A stretch of 64,000 nt of DNA. Source: Sphingomonadales bacterium. Lineage in GTDB: Bacteria > Pseudomonadota > Alphaproteobacteria > Sphingomonadales > Sphingomonadaceae. How positions within the stretch are numbered: position 1 is the stretch's first letter; each line of letters starts with the position of its first letter. The stretch lies in NCBI GenBank assembly GCA_028870315.1, contig JAGWPW010000045.1:18249-82248 (forward strand), given 5' to 3'. A program made the translations under genes and the position numbers. The notes under the pieces are model-generated. The model saw only the letters and a program-made list of their open reading frames with translations, made no database searches and was not told the DNA's origin. Shown here one piece after another: positions 18,396 to 26,590 of the stretch.

Positions 18396-18420
18396 GGAAC
18401 GGGTCGATAATGGAACGGGT
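18396..18420. repeat. Short direct repeat upstream of the MarR-like gene
   Basis: GGAACGGGT occurs at 18396-18404 and again at 18412-18420, separated by seven bases, in the 130-base gap between purA and the MarR-like regulator. The 16-base period puts the copies about one and a half helical turns apart. It might be a regulator-binding site or chance. Confidence 0.35.
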
Positions 18421-18515
18421 TTGCTCCGCTTTCGATCTTGCTATGTTCTCGTTTTGACTTGACGGGCGCGGCGTACGCGCGCAGACTTGCCGGGTAAATC
18501 CGGAGTCACGCCGCC

Positions 18516-19544
18516 ATGCCCATCGCCCGTCTTGCCCCCGTTGCCGATAATTTCGATTATGGCGCCCCGGCCGGCGATGCCGCTGGCCTGGGGCTGTCGC
18601 TGTCGATCTTCGCTGACCGCGCGCATCTGCGCGGTGAACTACGCGAGGATGGGCAAAGCGCGGGATTCCGCATTGCCGAGGTTGCGGCGCTCGATGCGCT
18701 GCGTGACGGGGCGGTGCGGCCGCTGGGGGAAGTGGTGCTGCTCGATTGCCCGGTGGTCGATGGCGCGGTGCTCGCCTCGCTGGCGCGGATCGACCTGCGC
18801 GCCGCGCATGCGGGTGCGATGGTGATCGTCTCGACCAGCCTTGCCGCACTCGACGATGTCTTTGCCTGCCTCGACCAGTCGCGGCCCCAGATTCTCGTCG
18901 ATCCGGGCCGCGCGGAGCGGTTGATCGCATTGGGGCAGGTGCTGGCGCGGCTGCCGGGGCGCCGGGTGCGCGAATTGTCCGAGGAGGATCGCCTCGTTCT
19001 GCTGCGGCTCAGCGAGCAGGTGGCGCTGATCGCCGAGCGTATGGAAGGACTGCGTCCACAAGAGGTGCGGCGATCCCCGGCCGGCCCGCCTGCGCAGGAC
19101 GGCGCGTCACCGCTGTTCCGGTTCACTGCCGCCGCCACTGGCGCAGCGCGGCAGCCGGCGGCGGCGCAAGCGGGTGACCAGCTCGTCAGGCCGGCGCTTC
19201 CCGATCCGCGGCTCATGCGCCGGATAATCCGCCAGCGGCAGATGCGGGCGCGTTTTTTCGATGCCGAGCTGTTTGCCGATCCCGCCTGGGACATGCTGCT
19301 CGATCTGACCGCCGCGCGCGCCGAAAAATCGCGCGTCTCGGTTACCAGCCTGTGCATCGCCTCGGGCGTGCCGCCAACGACGGCGCTGCGCTGGATCGGG
19401 CAGATGACCGAAGCGGGGCTGCTGCAAAGGCACGAGGACGAGACCGACCGGCGCCGCGCCTTCATAACACTGACCGAAAAGGCGGCGATGGGCATGGCGG
19501 ACTATTTCGCCGAGCTTGGCGAAGCCGCGATGAGCGCGGTTTAG
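18516..19544 (+). CDS. MarR-type winged-helix regulator with N-terminal receiver-like domain
   Basis: A 342-residue protein. The C-terminal third is a MarR-like winged helix: SRVSVTSLCIASGVPPTTAL (recognition helix), RWIGQMTEAGLLQRHEDETD and the wing RRAFITLTEKA. About residues 20-150 look like a degenerate two-component receiver fold with alternating hydrophobic strands (EVVLLDCPVV, AMVIVSTSLAAL, PQILVDPG) but no clear phospho-acceptor setting. The central stretch (about 190-230) is Pro/Ala-rich and probably a linker. It stands alone, convergent with the thiolase operon. DNA binding is likely; the signal is unknown. I see similar architecture only from memory as a sphingomonad-type regulator, without a name. 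Confidence 0.7.
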   Translation: MPIARLAPVADNFDYGAPAGDAAGLGLSLSIFADRAHLRGELREDGQSAGFRIAEVAALDALRDGAVRPLGEVVLLDCPVVDGAVLASLARIDLRAAHAGAMVIVSTSLAALDDVFACLDQSRPQILVDPGRAERLIALGQVLARLPGRRVRELSEEDRLVLLRLSEQVALIAERMEGLRPQEVRRSPAGPPAQDGASPLFRFTAAATGAARQPAAAQAGDQLVRPALPDPRLMRRIIRQRQMRARFFDAELFADPAWDMLLDLTAARAEKSRVSVTSLCIASGVPPTTALRWIGQMTEAGLLQRHEDETDRRRAFITLTEKAAMGMADYFAELGEAAMSAV

Positions 19545-19579
19545 CAGGTTGGCGCGGGTCGCTGTGTACCGTTCCCAAG

Positions 19580-19605
19580 CCTGCCCCCCGCCGGGGAGGG
19601 GCAGG
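19580..19605. terminator. GC-rich hairpin between convergent genes
   Basis: CCTGCCCC at 19580-19587 pairs exactly with GGGGCAGG at 19598-19605 over a 10-base loop. It sits 35 bases after the MarR-like stop, in the 193-base gap between converging genes. There is no U-tract, so it may be a bidirectional transcript-end hairpin or a dispersed GC-rich palindrome of the kind common in sphingomonads. Confidence 0.45.
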
Positions 19606-19737
19606 AGCCGATGCCATCGCCGTCGCAGGGTTTGCAATGCGTCTTTCGGTCCGATGGCATCGGATATTGCGGCGGTCATCGTCCGACCGCTTCCGCCGAA
19701 ACGCCGCCACGTCCCGTTTGGCGCGGTACGCCGGAGA

Positions 19738-20904
19738 TCAATCCTTGGCCAGCAGCAGCGCGGCGGCGAGCGGTCCGCCCCCCGATGTCGCGACCGCGAC
19801 CCGGGGATCGCCCGGGATCTGCCGCGCACCGCCCGTCCCGCGCAGTTGCACCACCGCCTCATGCGCGAAGCCGAAGCCGTGGAGCCGGCCGGCGCCGATC
19901 TGGCCGCCCGCGGTGTTGAGCGGCAGTTCGCCGTCGCGGGCGATGCGCTTGCCGCCTTCGATGAAGCGATGGCCCTCGCCGACCGGGCAGAAGCCCAGCG
20001 CTTCGAGCCAGGTGATCGGGAAGAAGGCGAAGCCATCGTAGAACTGGACGCAATCGACGTCGCCGGGCTTGTAGTCGGTCTTCGCCCAGAGGTCGGGGCC
20101 GGTGGCGTAGGAGGCCATCCATTCGGCCTGGTCCCAGCTCCAGCGATCGACCTTGCCGGCGCTGGCGGCGATGCGGATCGGGGTCGAGCGGACATCGCCC
20201 AGCGCATCGCCCGCCGAGACGATGATCACCGTCGAGCAATCGGTGAAGCGGTCGCAGTCATGAAGGCAGAAGGGCGAGGTGATCGGCCGCGCATTCATGT
20301 ATTCATCGAGGCTCAGCGGCTTTTTGGTGATCGCGCGCGCCGCGGGATTGAGCAGCGCGTTGCGGTTGGCGTTGAGCGCCACCTGAGCCAGCTGCTCGCG
20401 GGTCATGCCATAGCGGTGCATGTGGCGCATCGCATATTGCGCCACCCAGCACGCCGCCGAAAGCGCGAAGAACGGCGCGGTCCATTGCGAATAGCCGTCG
20501 ACCGTGTCGCGGCGCAGCGCCGGGAATTCCTCGGGCCGGCTCATCGCCGCGGCTTCATAGACGGTGCGGAAGCACAGGACGTGGCGCGCCTGCCCGGTCC
20601 TGACCGCATTCGCCGCCTCGGCGATCGCCGAAAGCTGCGCGGGGATTTCGCCGCCACCGAAATGCCAGCGCGCGCTGATCCCCATCGCCTCGATCACCTC
20701 ATCGACCCCGCAGGGCGAGAAGCCGAGATAGCCGTGGCTCTTGCCCGGATAGGAGGCAACGCCGTCGATCTCGGCCAGGGTCAGCCCGGCGTCGGCCAGC
20801 GCCTCGACGATCGCATCCTTGGTAAGCCCCATCGGCGAGCGGGTGAGGCGGACCCCGACCTCGGACTGGCCGACGCCGGTGATATAGGCTTCGGGCATGG
20901 CCAT
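19738..20904 (-). CDS. Thiolase-fold protein (SCPx/Ltp-type, probable aldolase or lipid-transfer thiolase)
   Basis: A 388-residue thiolase-superfamily protein of the non-condensing SCP2-thiolase type. It begins EAYITGVGQSEVGVRLTRSP and has the nucleotide-like loop ADAGLTLAEIDGVASYPG. The DCDRFTDCSTVIIVSAGDAL segment is typical of the group, as is the C-terminal SGGGPLAAALLL. The VQFYDGFAFFPI stretch contains a Tyr in the place where Ltp2 retro-aldolases of steroid side-chain degradation use a catalytic Tyr. The partner gene immediately upstream encodes a DUF35 zinc-ribbon protein, as in Ltp2-ChsH2 complexes. A retro-aldol cleavage of a side-chain CoA ester is therefore my preferred inference. 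Start 20904 or 20898. Confidence 0.82.
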   Translation of the reverse strand: MAMPEAYITGVGQSEVGVRLTRSPMGLTKDAIVEALADAGLTLAEIDGVASYPGKSHGYLGFSPCGVDEVIEAMGISARWHFGGGEIPAQLSAIAEAANAVRTGQARHVLCFRTVYEAAAMSRPEEFPALRRDTVDGYSQWTAPFFALSAACWVAQYAMRHMHRYGMTREQLAQVALNANRNALLNPAARAITKKPLSLDEYMNARPITSPFCLHDCDRFTDCSTVIIVSAGDALGDVRSTPIRIAASAGKVDRWSWDQAEWMASYATGPDLWAKTDYKPGDVDCVQFYDGFAFFPITWLEALGFCPVGEGHRFIEGGKRIARDGELPLNTAGGQIGAGRLHGFGFAHEAVVQLRGTGGARQIPGDPRVAVATSGGGPLAAALLLAKD

Positions 20905-20907
20905 GGT

Positions 20908-21312
20908 TCAGCGCACCCTTTCGAACAGGGGAAACCAGATGCCGTCCTGTTCCTCGAAGGTGACCTTGACGGGATCGTCGAAGCCCACCTCCTCGACCGG
21001 ACAATGGACGATATTGGTGGTGAGGACGACATCGGGCACGCCATCGAGCCGGACGCGGGCGATGACGAAGGGCACTTCCAGCCCCGGCAGCCACGGCTGT
21101 GAATTGATCGTATAGGTCTCGATCGCGCCGGTGCCGGCGACCGCGACCGGCGCCATCGCTTCCGACTGGCAATGGCGGCAGATGCGCCGGGGCGGATGGG
21201 TGAAGCGCCCGCAGTCGGCGCATTGCATCATGTTGAGCTTGCCCTCGGCGCCGCCCGTCCAGAAGGCGCGGTTATCGTCGTCGAGCTTGGGGCGCGGGCG
21301 CGGCGGGTTCAT
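20908..21312 (-). CDS. Zn-ribbon/OB-fold DUF35 protein
   Basis: A 134-residue partner protein. An N-terminal rubredoxin-like zinc ribbon is visible as MQCADCGRFTHPPRRICRHC (CxxC ... CxxC, about residues 28-48), followed by an OB-fold domain (FVIARVRLDGVPDVVLTTNI). Such proteins bind thiolase-fold enzymes and position acyl-CoA substrates, as in the ChsH2-Ltp2 retro-aldolase. AGGAG lies 9 bases before the ATG. It is three bases upstream of the thiolase gene, so a complex of the two is expected. Confidence 0.88.
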   Translation of the reverse strand: MNPPRPRPKLDDDNRAFWTGGAEGKLNMMQCADCGRFTHPPRRICRHCQSEAMAPVAVAGTGAIETYTINSQPWLPGLEVPFVIARVRLDGVPDVVLTTNIVHCPVEEVGFDDPVKVTFEEQDGIWFPLFERVR

Positions 21313-21400
21313 GGCAGGGGCTCCTGAAGCGGCGCCTGTGTCAAGCAGGCCGGCGCGGGGGCTGGCAAGGGCGGGGCCGCAGTCATCGTCGTGGCGGGGC

Positions 21401-22567
21401 TCACCACCGCCGGCGGCGCTGGCAGGCGAGGGCGCGGCGGCGCAGCGTTTCGGCGCGCGCCACAGGCGTGATGCGCGGCGTATCGGCGGGAAGATGCGCG
21501 GCGATGTCGGCCAGCTTCACCCGTGTGATCGTCGGCAGCGGCTCGCGGTCGCAATCGTACCAGCGGCCATAGATCCCGCCCTCGCGATAGCCGCAGGGGT
21601 CGAGCCAGTTGGGCACGCCCGGATCCTCCAGTGCGATCACCGCATGGAAACGGCCATCCGAGCCGACATGCGCCTGGTGTCCGTTGAGGCTGGACTGGCG
21701 CGTCACGTAGTCGAGCGCGTTGAACAGTGGATCGTTGAGCTGGATGTTCCAATAGGGGCGCCGCTCGGGCAGATCGCTGGTGATGACAAGCGCCTCGCCA
21801 TCGCCGAACTGGAAATTCGCTGGCCAATAGGTCTGCTTGACCAGCGCGCCGGGCATGCGGATCGGTTCGAAGACATTCCAGCCGACGCGCTCCATCACCG
21901 CGTTCTGCATGCCGAAATAGAGCCCGGTCTTGCGCGCGGGAAAGCGCGCCATTTCGCCGATGCGCGCGATGATCTCCTCAGGGGTGAGGCGCGGCTTGGG
22001 CGCCGCCGGTTCGAGGCACTCGATCGACAGCACCGGATCGACCTCGTTCTCCCAGTCGTACATGCGATAGCGGGTGTACAGGCCGCGCGCCTCGCGCGCG
22101 ATCGGCGCCCAAAGACCGGTGTGGCCGGCGGGCCGTTCGGCGCTGAACAGGATCTCGAAATTCTCGCCCGGCGCGATGCCGAGATCGTCGCAATCCACCT
22201 CGTTATGGCCGTTGGGGCGCGGCATCTCGTCGCGCGTGCCCGAAAGCGCCGCCTGGCTGGTGAAGGAGAGGATGCGGCAGGTGCCGCGATTGCCCGAGAT
22301 GCGGTAGGAAAGGTCGCCGCGGATCGGCGACTGGACATAGATGTCGTCGGGGTTGGGTTGCAGCGTATAGACCGGGTTCCACAAGGGCGCCCAGTCGGGA
22401 TGCTCGGCATCGGCATGGAAATACATGAAATAGGCATAGGAAAGGCTGGCCATCGTCTGGCGGTAGAGATCGGCGCGCAGGGCCGGGTCGTCGGGGCGCC
22501 AGGTTTCGCCGATGCGGTCGATCGCGCCCTGAAGCGGGGCGAGCAGGTCGAGGAGGCTGGTGGTCAT
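21401..22567 (-). CDS. DUF1214-like protein, copy A
   Basis: A 388-residue protein that I can place only as DUF1214-like. It has the features RPDDPALRADLYRQTMASLS near the N-terminus, HPDWAPLWNPVYTLQPNPDD in the first quarter, RYRMYDWENEVDPVLSIECL in the middle and GVPNWLDPCGYREGGIYGRW near the C-terminus. It ends ACQRRRRW. No signal peptide or membrane segment is obvious. A second copy, 392 residues and clearly homologous over its whole length, lies at 24834-26012 with the same last eight residues. Catalytic residues are not known to me. It sits in an operon with sulfotransferase, dehydrogenase, DUF35 and thiolase genes, so a role in the same catabolic or modification pathway is inferred. 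Confidence 0.75.
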   Translation of the reverse strand: MTTSLLDLLAPLQGAIDRIGETWRPDDPALRADLYRQTMASLSYAYFMYFHADAEHPDWAPLWNPVYTLQPNPDDIYVQSPIRGDLSYRISGNRGTCRILSFTSQAALSGTRDEMPRPNGHNEVDCDDLGIAPGENFEILFSAERPAGHTGLWAPIAREARGLYTRYRMYDWENEVDPVLSIECLEPAAPKPRLTPEEIIARIGEMARFPARKTGLYFGMQNAVMERVGWNVFEPIRMPGALVKQTYWPANFQFGDGEALVITSDLPERRPYWNIQLNDPLFNALDYVTRQSSLNGHQAHVGSDGRFHAVIALEDPGVPNWLDPCGYREGGIYGRWYDCDREPLPTITRVKLADIAAHLPADTPRITPVARAETLRRRALACQRRRRW

Positions 22568-22627
22568 GCGCTTTCCTTCACGCCTGGCTGGCGGGTGGCT
22601 TCGACAAGCATGGGTCGCCGCGCCGGC

Positions 22628-23638
22628 TCAGCTGGCGCGGCAGTTGACATGCACCTTGGTCTCGTTGTTGGCGCCGCGCAGCGTGGCCATCATCGCCGGC
22701 AGCGCGCCTAGCCCGATCTCGTTGGTGATGATGGTCTTGGGATCGACATGCCCCTTGTCGATCTGGTCGGCGATGTAGTGGAAATCGCTGAGGCCATAGC
22801 CGACGAGGAACTGGATCGTCGCGCATTTCATCGCGGCGAGCGCCGGCATCACCGGGTCGGCGTGGGTGCAGAAGCCGAGCGAGACGATCCTGCCGTAAAG
22901 CCTGGCGTGCTGCACCGATTTCGCCAGCATCCCCTCGCTGCCGATGCATTCGAAGACGATGTCGGGCGCGCCGCCCAGCGCTTCGGTCAGCTCGCCCGCC
23001 TCGTTCTCGCCGAAGGGAACGAAGCCGTCCGCGCCCATCGCGAGGCACAGGTCGCGCCGGCGCTGCGAGCGCGACATGGCGACGATCCGCCCGGCGCCGA
23101 GCCGGCGCGCCCAGTAGATCGCATAAAGCGCGACCGTGCCGCCGCCGAGCACCAGCACCCGGTCGCCGGGCTGCATCCCGGCATGGCGCACGCCATAGAG
23201 GCTGACCGCAAGCGGCTCGACCAGCGCCGCATCGGCGAAGGAGAGGACGCGTGGCAGCCGGATCGCGATGCTCGCGGGCACGGCTGCGAATTCGGCAAAG
23301 CCGCGCATCGCGCCCGGCGCGGCGTGGCACAGGATGTGATTGCCGCCGCGGCAGCCCTCGCAATGGCCGCAGGCGCCAGACGGCAGCACCGACACCCGGT
23401 CGCCGAGCCGGTGGCTGTCCACCCCCTTGCCGAGCGCGATCACCTCGCCGCCATATTCGTGGCCGAACTGGCTGCCGGGGCCGAAATCGAACAGCTCGCC
23501 CCTGGTCATCGACAGGTCGGTGCCGCAGATGCCGCAGCGTTCGACGCGGATCAGCACCTCGCCGGGGCCGGGCTCGGGATCGGCGATGGTCTCGATCACC
23601 GCCGCGGCGCCATGGCCGGGATAGATCGCCGCCTTCAT
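22628..23638 (-). CDS. Zinc-binding medium-chain dehydrogenase
   Basis: A 336-residue MDR. CGICGTDLSMTRGELFDFG carries the catalytic zinc Cys, FGHEYGGEV the zinc His/Glu, and PSGACGHCEGCRGGNHILC supplies the four structural-zinc cysteines. The Rossmann glycines lie in VLVLGGGTVALYAIYWA. It therefore should be a two-zinc NAD(P)-dependent alcohol dehydrogenase. It overlaps the sulfotransferase upstream by four bases (ATGA), so expression is coupled. Compared with the MDR at 4561-5574, which lacks the structural-zinc lobe, this is a different subfamily. Substrate unknown. Confidence 0.88.
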   Translation of the reverse strand: MKAAIYPGHGAAAVIETIADPEPGPGEVLIRVERCGICGTDLSMTRGELFDFGPGSQFGHEYGGEVIALGKGVDSHRLGDRVSVLPSGACGHCEGCRGGNHILCHAAPGAMRGFAEFAAVPASIAIRLPRVLSFADAALVEPLAVSLYGVRHAGMQPGDRVLVLGGGTVALYAIYWARRLGAGRIVAMSRSQRRRDLCLAMGADGFVPFGENEAGELTEALGGAPDIVFECIGSEGMLAKSVQHARLYGRIVSLGFCTHADPVMPALAAMKCATIQFLVGYGLSDFHYIADQIDKGHVDPKTIITNEIGLGALPAMMATLRGANNETKVHVNCRAS

Positions 23639-24831
23639 GCCCGTTTCTCCAGAAGATCGTAGCGCCGGATGTAATCGGCGAAGGGTTCGCGCGCCTCGGC
23701 CTCGGTCATGCCGTAATCCTCGATCCGGTAGCGGTGGACGCCATGGGCAAGCTCGGGTTTTTCCTCGATCCGCCGCGCGAAGCCGGCGCGGGTTACCTCG
23801 GGAATGTCATAGCCGATGAAGGCGTAGATGCGCTCTATGACTGCCATCGGGTCGGCATGGAAATCGGCGTGGATGATGTCGAGCACCTGGCCGGGATGAT
23901 GGGCGCGCACCGCCTCGCAGCGCTCGACCGCGCGCGCCCATTTCGCAAGCTCGCGGCGCAGCATGATCCGGCCGCGCAGCGGTCCGCGTGCCGCATCCTC
24001 GGTGAAGGGGTGCATCTGCATCAGCAGCGAGACGAGGCTGGGCACCGCCTTTGCCGGATCGCGATGCGTCTGGATGACCTTCGCATCGGGGAAGACCGCG
24101 AGCAAAAGATCGAGCGTGTCGATATGCCCGGGGTTCTTGAGCAGCCAGCGCCTGTCGGGCGAGGAACTGCCGATGAGCTTCACGCATTGCCCGTAATAGG
24201 CATAGGCGGGCGCCTCGCTCTGGCATTGCCACCAGGCATCGTAGCTCGCCGCCGACCAGCCGCAGCTCCACAGGTTGGAGACGAAGCAGTGGCGCAGCAT
24301 CATGCAGCATTCATGGACTTCCTCGGCGGCGCGGAAATGCGCGGCGCGCTTTTCGGGCGCGCCTTCATAGCGCGCCGCGATCGCCGCGACGGTGCGCTGG
24401 AACTGCGGATAGCTTGCCCAGCTTTCGACCGGCGGGCGCGGCATCGGCGAATCGAGCAGCCAGCTTTGCAGCCCCTGAAAACGCGGATCGAGCGCCATCA
24501 GCCGGTGAAGCGCAGTGGTGCCGGTGCGCGGGACGCCGGTGATGACCACGGGGGCGACGATGCTTGCCGCATCGAAGCCGGGATTGGCCTTCATCGCGGC
24601 GAAGGCCTGGGCGCGACCCTTGAGCACGCCTACAACCTCGTCCCAGGCGCGCTGGCGGCCGGCGGGGGTGAAATGCGGATCGTAATCCATCGAGGCGAGC
24701 AGCACGCTCAGCCCGGCAAGGTAATCGGGCGGGCCGAAATCGCCGTGCCCGGTCTCGGCGATGACGATTTCGTGCGCCGCGTCGAGCGCATCGGCAAAGC
24801 GCGCCGGCGGGGCGGGGGCAGCGCCGGGCAT
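23635..24831 (-). CDS. Sulfotransferase family protein (Sulfotransfer_3 type)
   Basis: A 398-residue PAPS-dependent sulfotransferase homologue. The phosphosulfate loop reads PVVITGVPRTGTTALHRLM near residues 95-113, and a second motif AKVIQTHRDPAKAVPSLVSL holds the Arg and Ser expected to bind the 3'-phosphate. The ATG at 24831 lies just after the upstream stop (TGACGATG); a GTG nine bases earlier is an alternative. It is homologous to the sulfotransferase at 1447-2610. It is in the middle of the VOC-DUF1214-sulfotransferase-MDR operon, so sulfation of an intermediate or of a shared substrate is inferred. The product is unknown. Confidence 0.85.
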   Translation of the reverse strand: MPGAAPAPPARFADALDAAHEIVIAETGHGDFGPPDYLAGLSVLLASMDYDPHFTPAGRQRAWDEVVGVLKGRAQAFAAMKANPGFDAASIVAPVVITGVPRTGTTALHRLMALDPRFQGLQSWLLDSPMPRPPVESWASYPQFQRTVAAIAARYEGAPEKRAAHFRAAEEVHECCMMLRHCFVSNLWSCGWSAASYDAWWQCQSEAPAYAYYGQCVKLIGSSSPDRRWLLKNPGHIDTLDLLLAVFPDAKVIQTHRDPAKAVPSLVSLLMQMHPFTEDAARGPLRGRIMLRRELAKWARAVERCEAVRAHHPGQVLDIIHADFHADPMAVIERIYAFIGYDIPEVTRAGFARRIEEKPELAHGVHRYRIEDYGMTEAEAREPFADYIRRYDLLEKRA

Positions 24832-24833
24832 CG

Positions 24834-26012
24834 TCACCACCGGCGGCGGCGCTGGCAGGCGCGCACGCGCGCACGCAATTCGCTGTCACGCTCGGCCGGC
24901 GTGACGCGGGGCGTGTCCGGCGGAAGATGGGCGGAAAGTTCGGCGAATTTCACCCGCTTCAGAACCGGCGTCGGACAGCTGTCGCAATCGTACCAGCGCC
25001 CATATATCGTCCCCTCGGTGTAGCCCGCGGGATCGAGCCAGTTGGGCACGCCCGGATCCTGAAGCGCAATTACCGCGCGGAATTTGCCGTCATCCGAGAC
25101 GCGCGCGAAATGCCCGTTGGTGCTCGACAGCCGATAGACATATTCGATCGCGTTGAAATAGGGGTCGTTGAGCTGGAAATTCCAGTAGCGGCGCTGCGCG
25201 GGAAGCTCGGTTTCGAGGATCAGCGCCTCGTCGGGGGCGAATTCGAAGACCGCGGGCAGATAGACCTGCCGGGTGAACGAGCCGCCGAGCTTCACCGGCT
25301 CGAAGGTGTTGACCCCCACCCGCGCACGGATGTCGTTCTGCATCGCGTAGAACAGCCGCTGGCAGTCGGCCGGCATCGCCACCATGCCGCGCACCCGCGC
25401 GAGGATGTCCTCGACCGACGGCCGCGGCTTGGGCGGCACCCGATCGAGACATTCGATCGACAGCACCGGATCGACCTCGCTCAGCCAGTCGTAGCTGCGA
25501 TAACGGGTCATCAGCACATGCGCATCGGGGGCGATCCTGAGCCAGTTGCCGGCATGGCCGGCAGGCCGCTCGGTGCTGAGCAGAAGCTCGAAGCTGCCGT
25601 CGTCGGCGACGACGAGATCACCGTCGTCGAGATCGTTGTAATCGGCGCCGGTGGTATCGATTCCCCAGGGCAGTCCCGGCAAGCCGCGCTGGGTGGTGAA
25701 GGTGACGAGCTTCACCGTTCCGCGCTGGCCGCTGATGCGGTAGCGATAGGCGCTGTCGATCGGGCAGTAGAGATAGATGTCGTCGGGATTGGGCTGGAGC
25801 GTGAACACCGGGTTCCACAAGGGCGCCCAGTCGGGATGCTCGGGGGTGGCGTGGAACCAGGCGAAATAGCCCGAGCTCAGCTGCATCATGATCTGGCGAT
25901 AGATATCGGCGCGATAGGCGGGATCGTCGGGGCGCCAGGTCTGCGCGGTGAGATCGGCGGCGCCCTGCAATGCGCCGAGCAGGTCGAACAGGGGGGGCAA
26001 GCGATCGGTCAT
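24834..26012 (-). CDS. DUF1214-like protein, copy B
   Basis: A 392-residue paralogue of the protein at 21401-22567. Corresponding blocks are easily matched: RPDDPAYRADIYRQIMMQLS, HPDWAPLWNPVFTLQPNPDD, DWLSEVDPVLSIECLDR, YWNFQLNDPYFNAIEYVYRL, GVPNWLDPAGYTEGTIYGRW and the identical C-terminal ACQRRRRW. Hydrophobic transport signals are absent. It begins three bases after the VOC stop and runs into the sulfotransferase. The conserved Trp, Asp and Arg residues suggest an enzyme rather than a scaffold, but no catalytic motif is recognisable to me. Confidence 0.75.
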   Translation of the reverse strand: MTDRLPPLFDLLGALQGAADLTAQTWRPDDPAYRADIYRQIMMQLSSGYFAWFHATPEHPDWAPLWNPVFTLQPNPDDIYLYCPIDSAYRYRISGQRGTVKLVTFTTQRGLPGLPWGIDTTGADYNDLDDGDLVVADDGSFELLLSTERPAGHAGNWLRIAPDAHVLMTRYRSYDWLSEVDPVLSIECLDRVPPKPRPSVEDILARVRGMVAMPADCQRLFYAMQNDIRARVGVNTFEPVKLGGSFTRQVYLPAVFEFAPDEALILETELPAQRRYWNFQLNDPYFNAIEYVYRLSSTNGHFARVSDDGKFRAVIALQDPGVPNWLDPAGYTEGTIYGRWYDCDSCPTPVLKRVKFAELSAHLPPDTPRVTPAERDSELRARVRACQRRRRW

Positions 26013-26015
26013 CGG

Positions 26016-26528
26016 TCAGTTCCGTGGCACCTGCGCGAAGAAATCGAGGCCGAGCTGGCTCGCCCAGAGATATTCGAGGTAATGCGGCAGGCCGGGCACG
26101 GCGATGAAGCACACCTCGGTCAGCGGGTTTGCGTTTCGATAGGGCACCGCCCAGCCATGCCGCGCGGCATTGGCGAGCACCCCGTTCCACTCCGCCTCGC
26201 TGCCGATCAGAAAGCCGAGGTGGTGGTGCATCAGCGTAAACCCGGAGCCGCGCGGCATGCGGTCCATGTAGATCGCGCTGCCCGGGCCGCGCGCCGCGAT
26301 GATCTCGTACATCAGCGTGCCCACCCAGGCGAAGCGCGCCTCGATCTCGCCGCCTTCGGGCATGGCGCCGCCCAGCTCGGCGAACGCCCCGATCCCGAGC
26401 TGTTCGCCAAACAGCGCGCAGGCCCGGTCGAGATCATTGGTGACATAGGCCATCTGGAAATGTTCGGCGCGCAGCAGCCCGGCGGCGGTATCGCCATCGC
26501 TCGCCAGCCGTTCGAGGCGCTGCGGCAT
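26016..26528 (-). CDS. VOC (glyoxalase-like) family protein
   Basis: A 170-residue vicinal oxygen chelate protein. LLRAEHFQMAYVTNDLDRAC starts the first module and contains a His at a metal-ligand position. LMHHHLGFLIGSEAEW starts the second, and LPHYLEYLWA supplies a Glu near the end. It is the first gene of the long minus-strand operon and is read divergently from TetR over 62 bases that contain a perfect dyad. It resembles the VOC gene at 968-1435 in domain plan and in having a sulfotransferase neighbour. An isomerase, dioxygenase or binding function cannot be separated from sequence alone. Confidence 0.8.
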   Translation of the reverse strand: MPQRLERLASDGDTAAGLLRAEHFQMAYVTNDLDRACALFGEQLGIGAFAELGGAMPEGGEIEARFAWVGTLMYEIIAARGPGSAIYMDRMPRGSGFTLMHHHLGFLIGSEAEWNGVLANAARHGWAVPYRNANPLTEVCFIAVPGLPHYLEYLWASQLGLDFFAQVPRN

Positions 26529-26573
26529 CTTTCTCTCCGGTGGACGCGCGATGGATTGCGAGTCGCGAGACTT

Positions 26574-26589
26574 GATAGTAGATACTATC
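26574..26589. promoter_or_regulatory. Perfect operator-like dyad between VOC and TetR genes
   Basis: GATAGTA, GA, TACTATC: seven-base arms in perfect inverted symmetry around a two-base spacer. It lies in the 62-base gap between divergent genes and ends one base before the TetR start codon. AT-rich and symmetric, it is the likely autoregulatory operator from which the adjacent TetR protein controls both itself and the VOC-to-thiolase operon. Confidence 0.65.
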
Positions 26590-26590
26590 T

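Noticed and set aside
18386-18515. GTTC-containing stretch before the MarR-like gene considered as an alphaproteobacterial LexA box
   Set aside because: The second GTTC at seven bases is missing.
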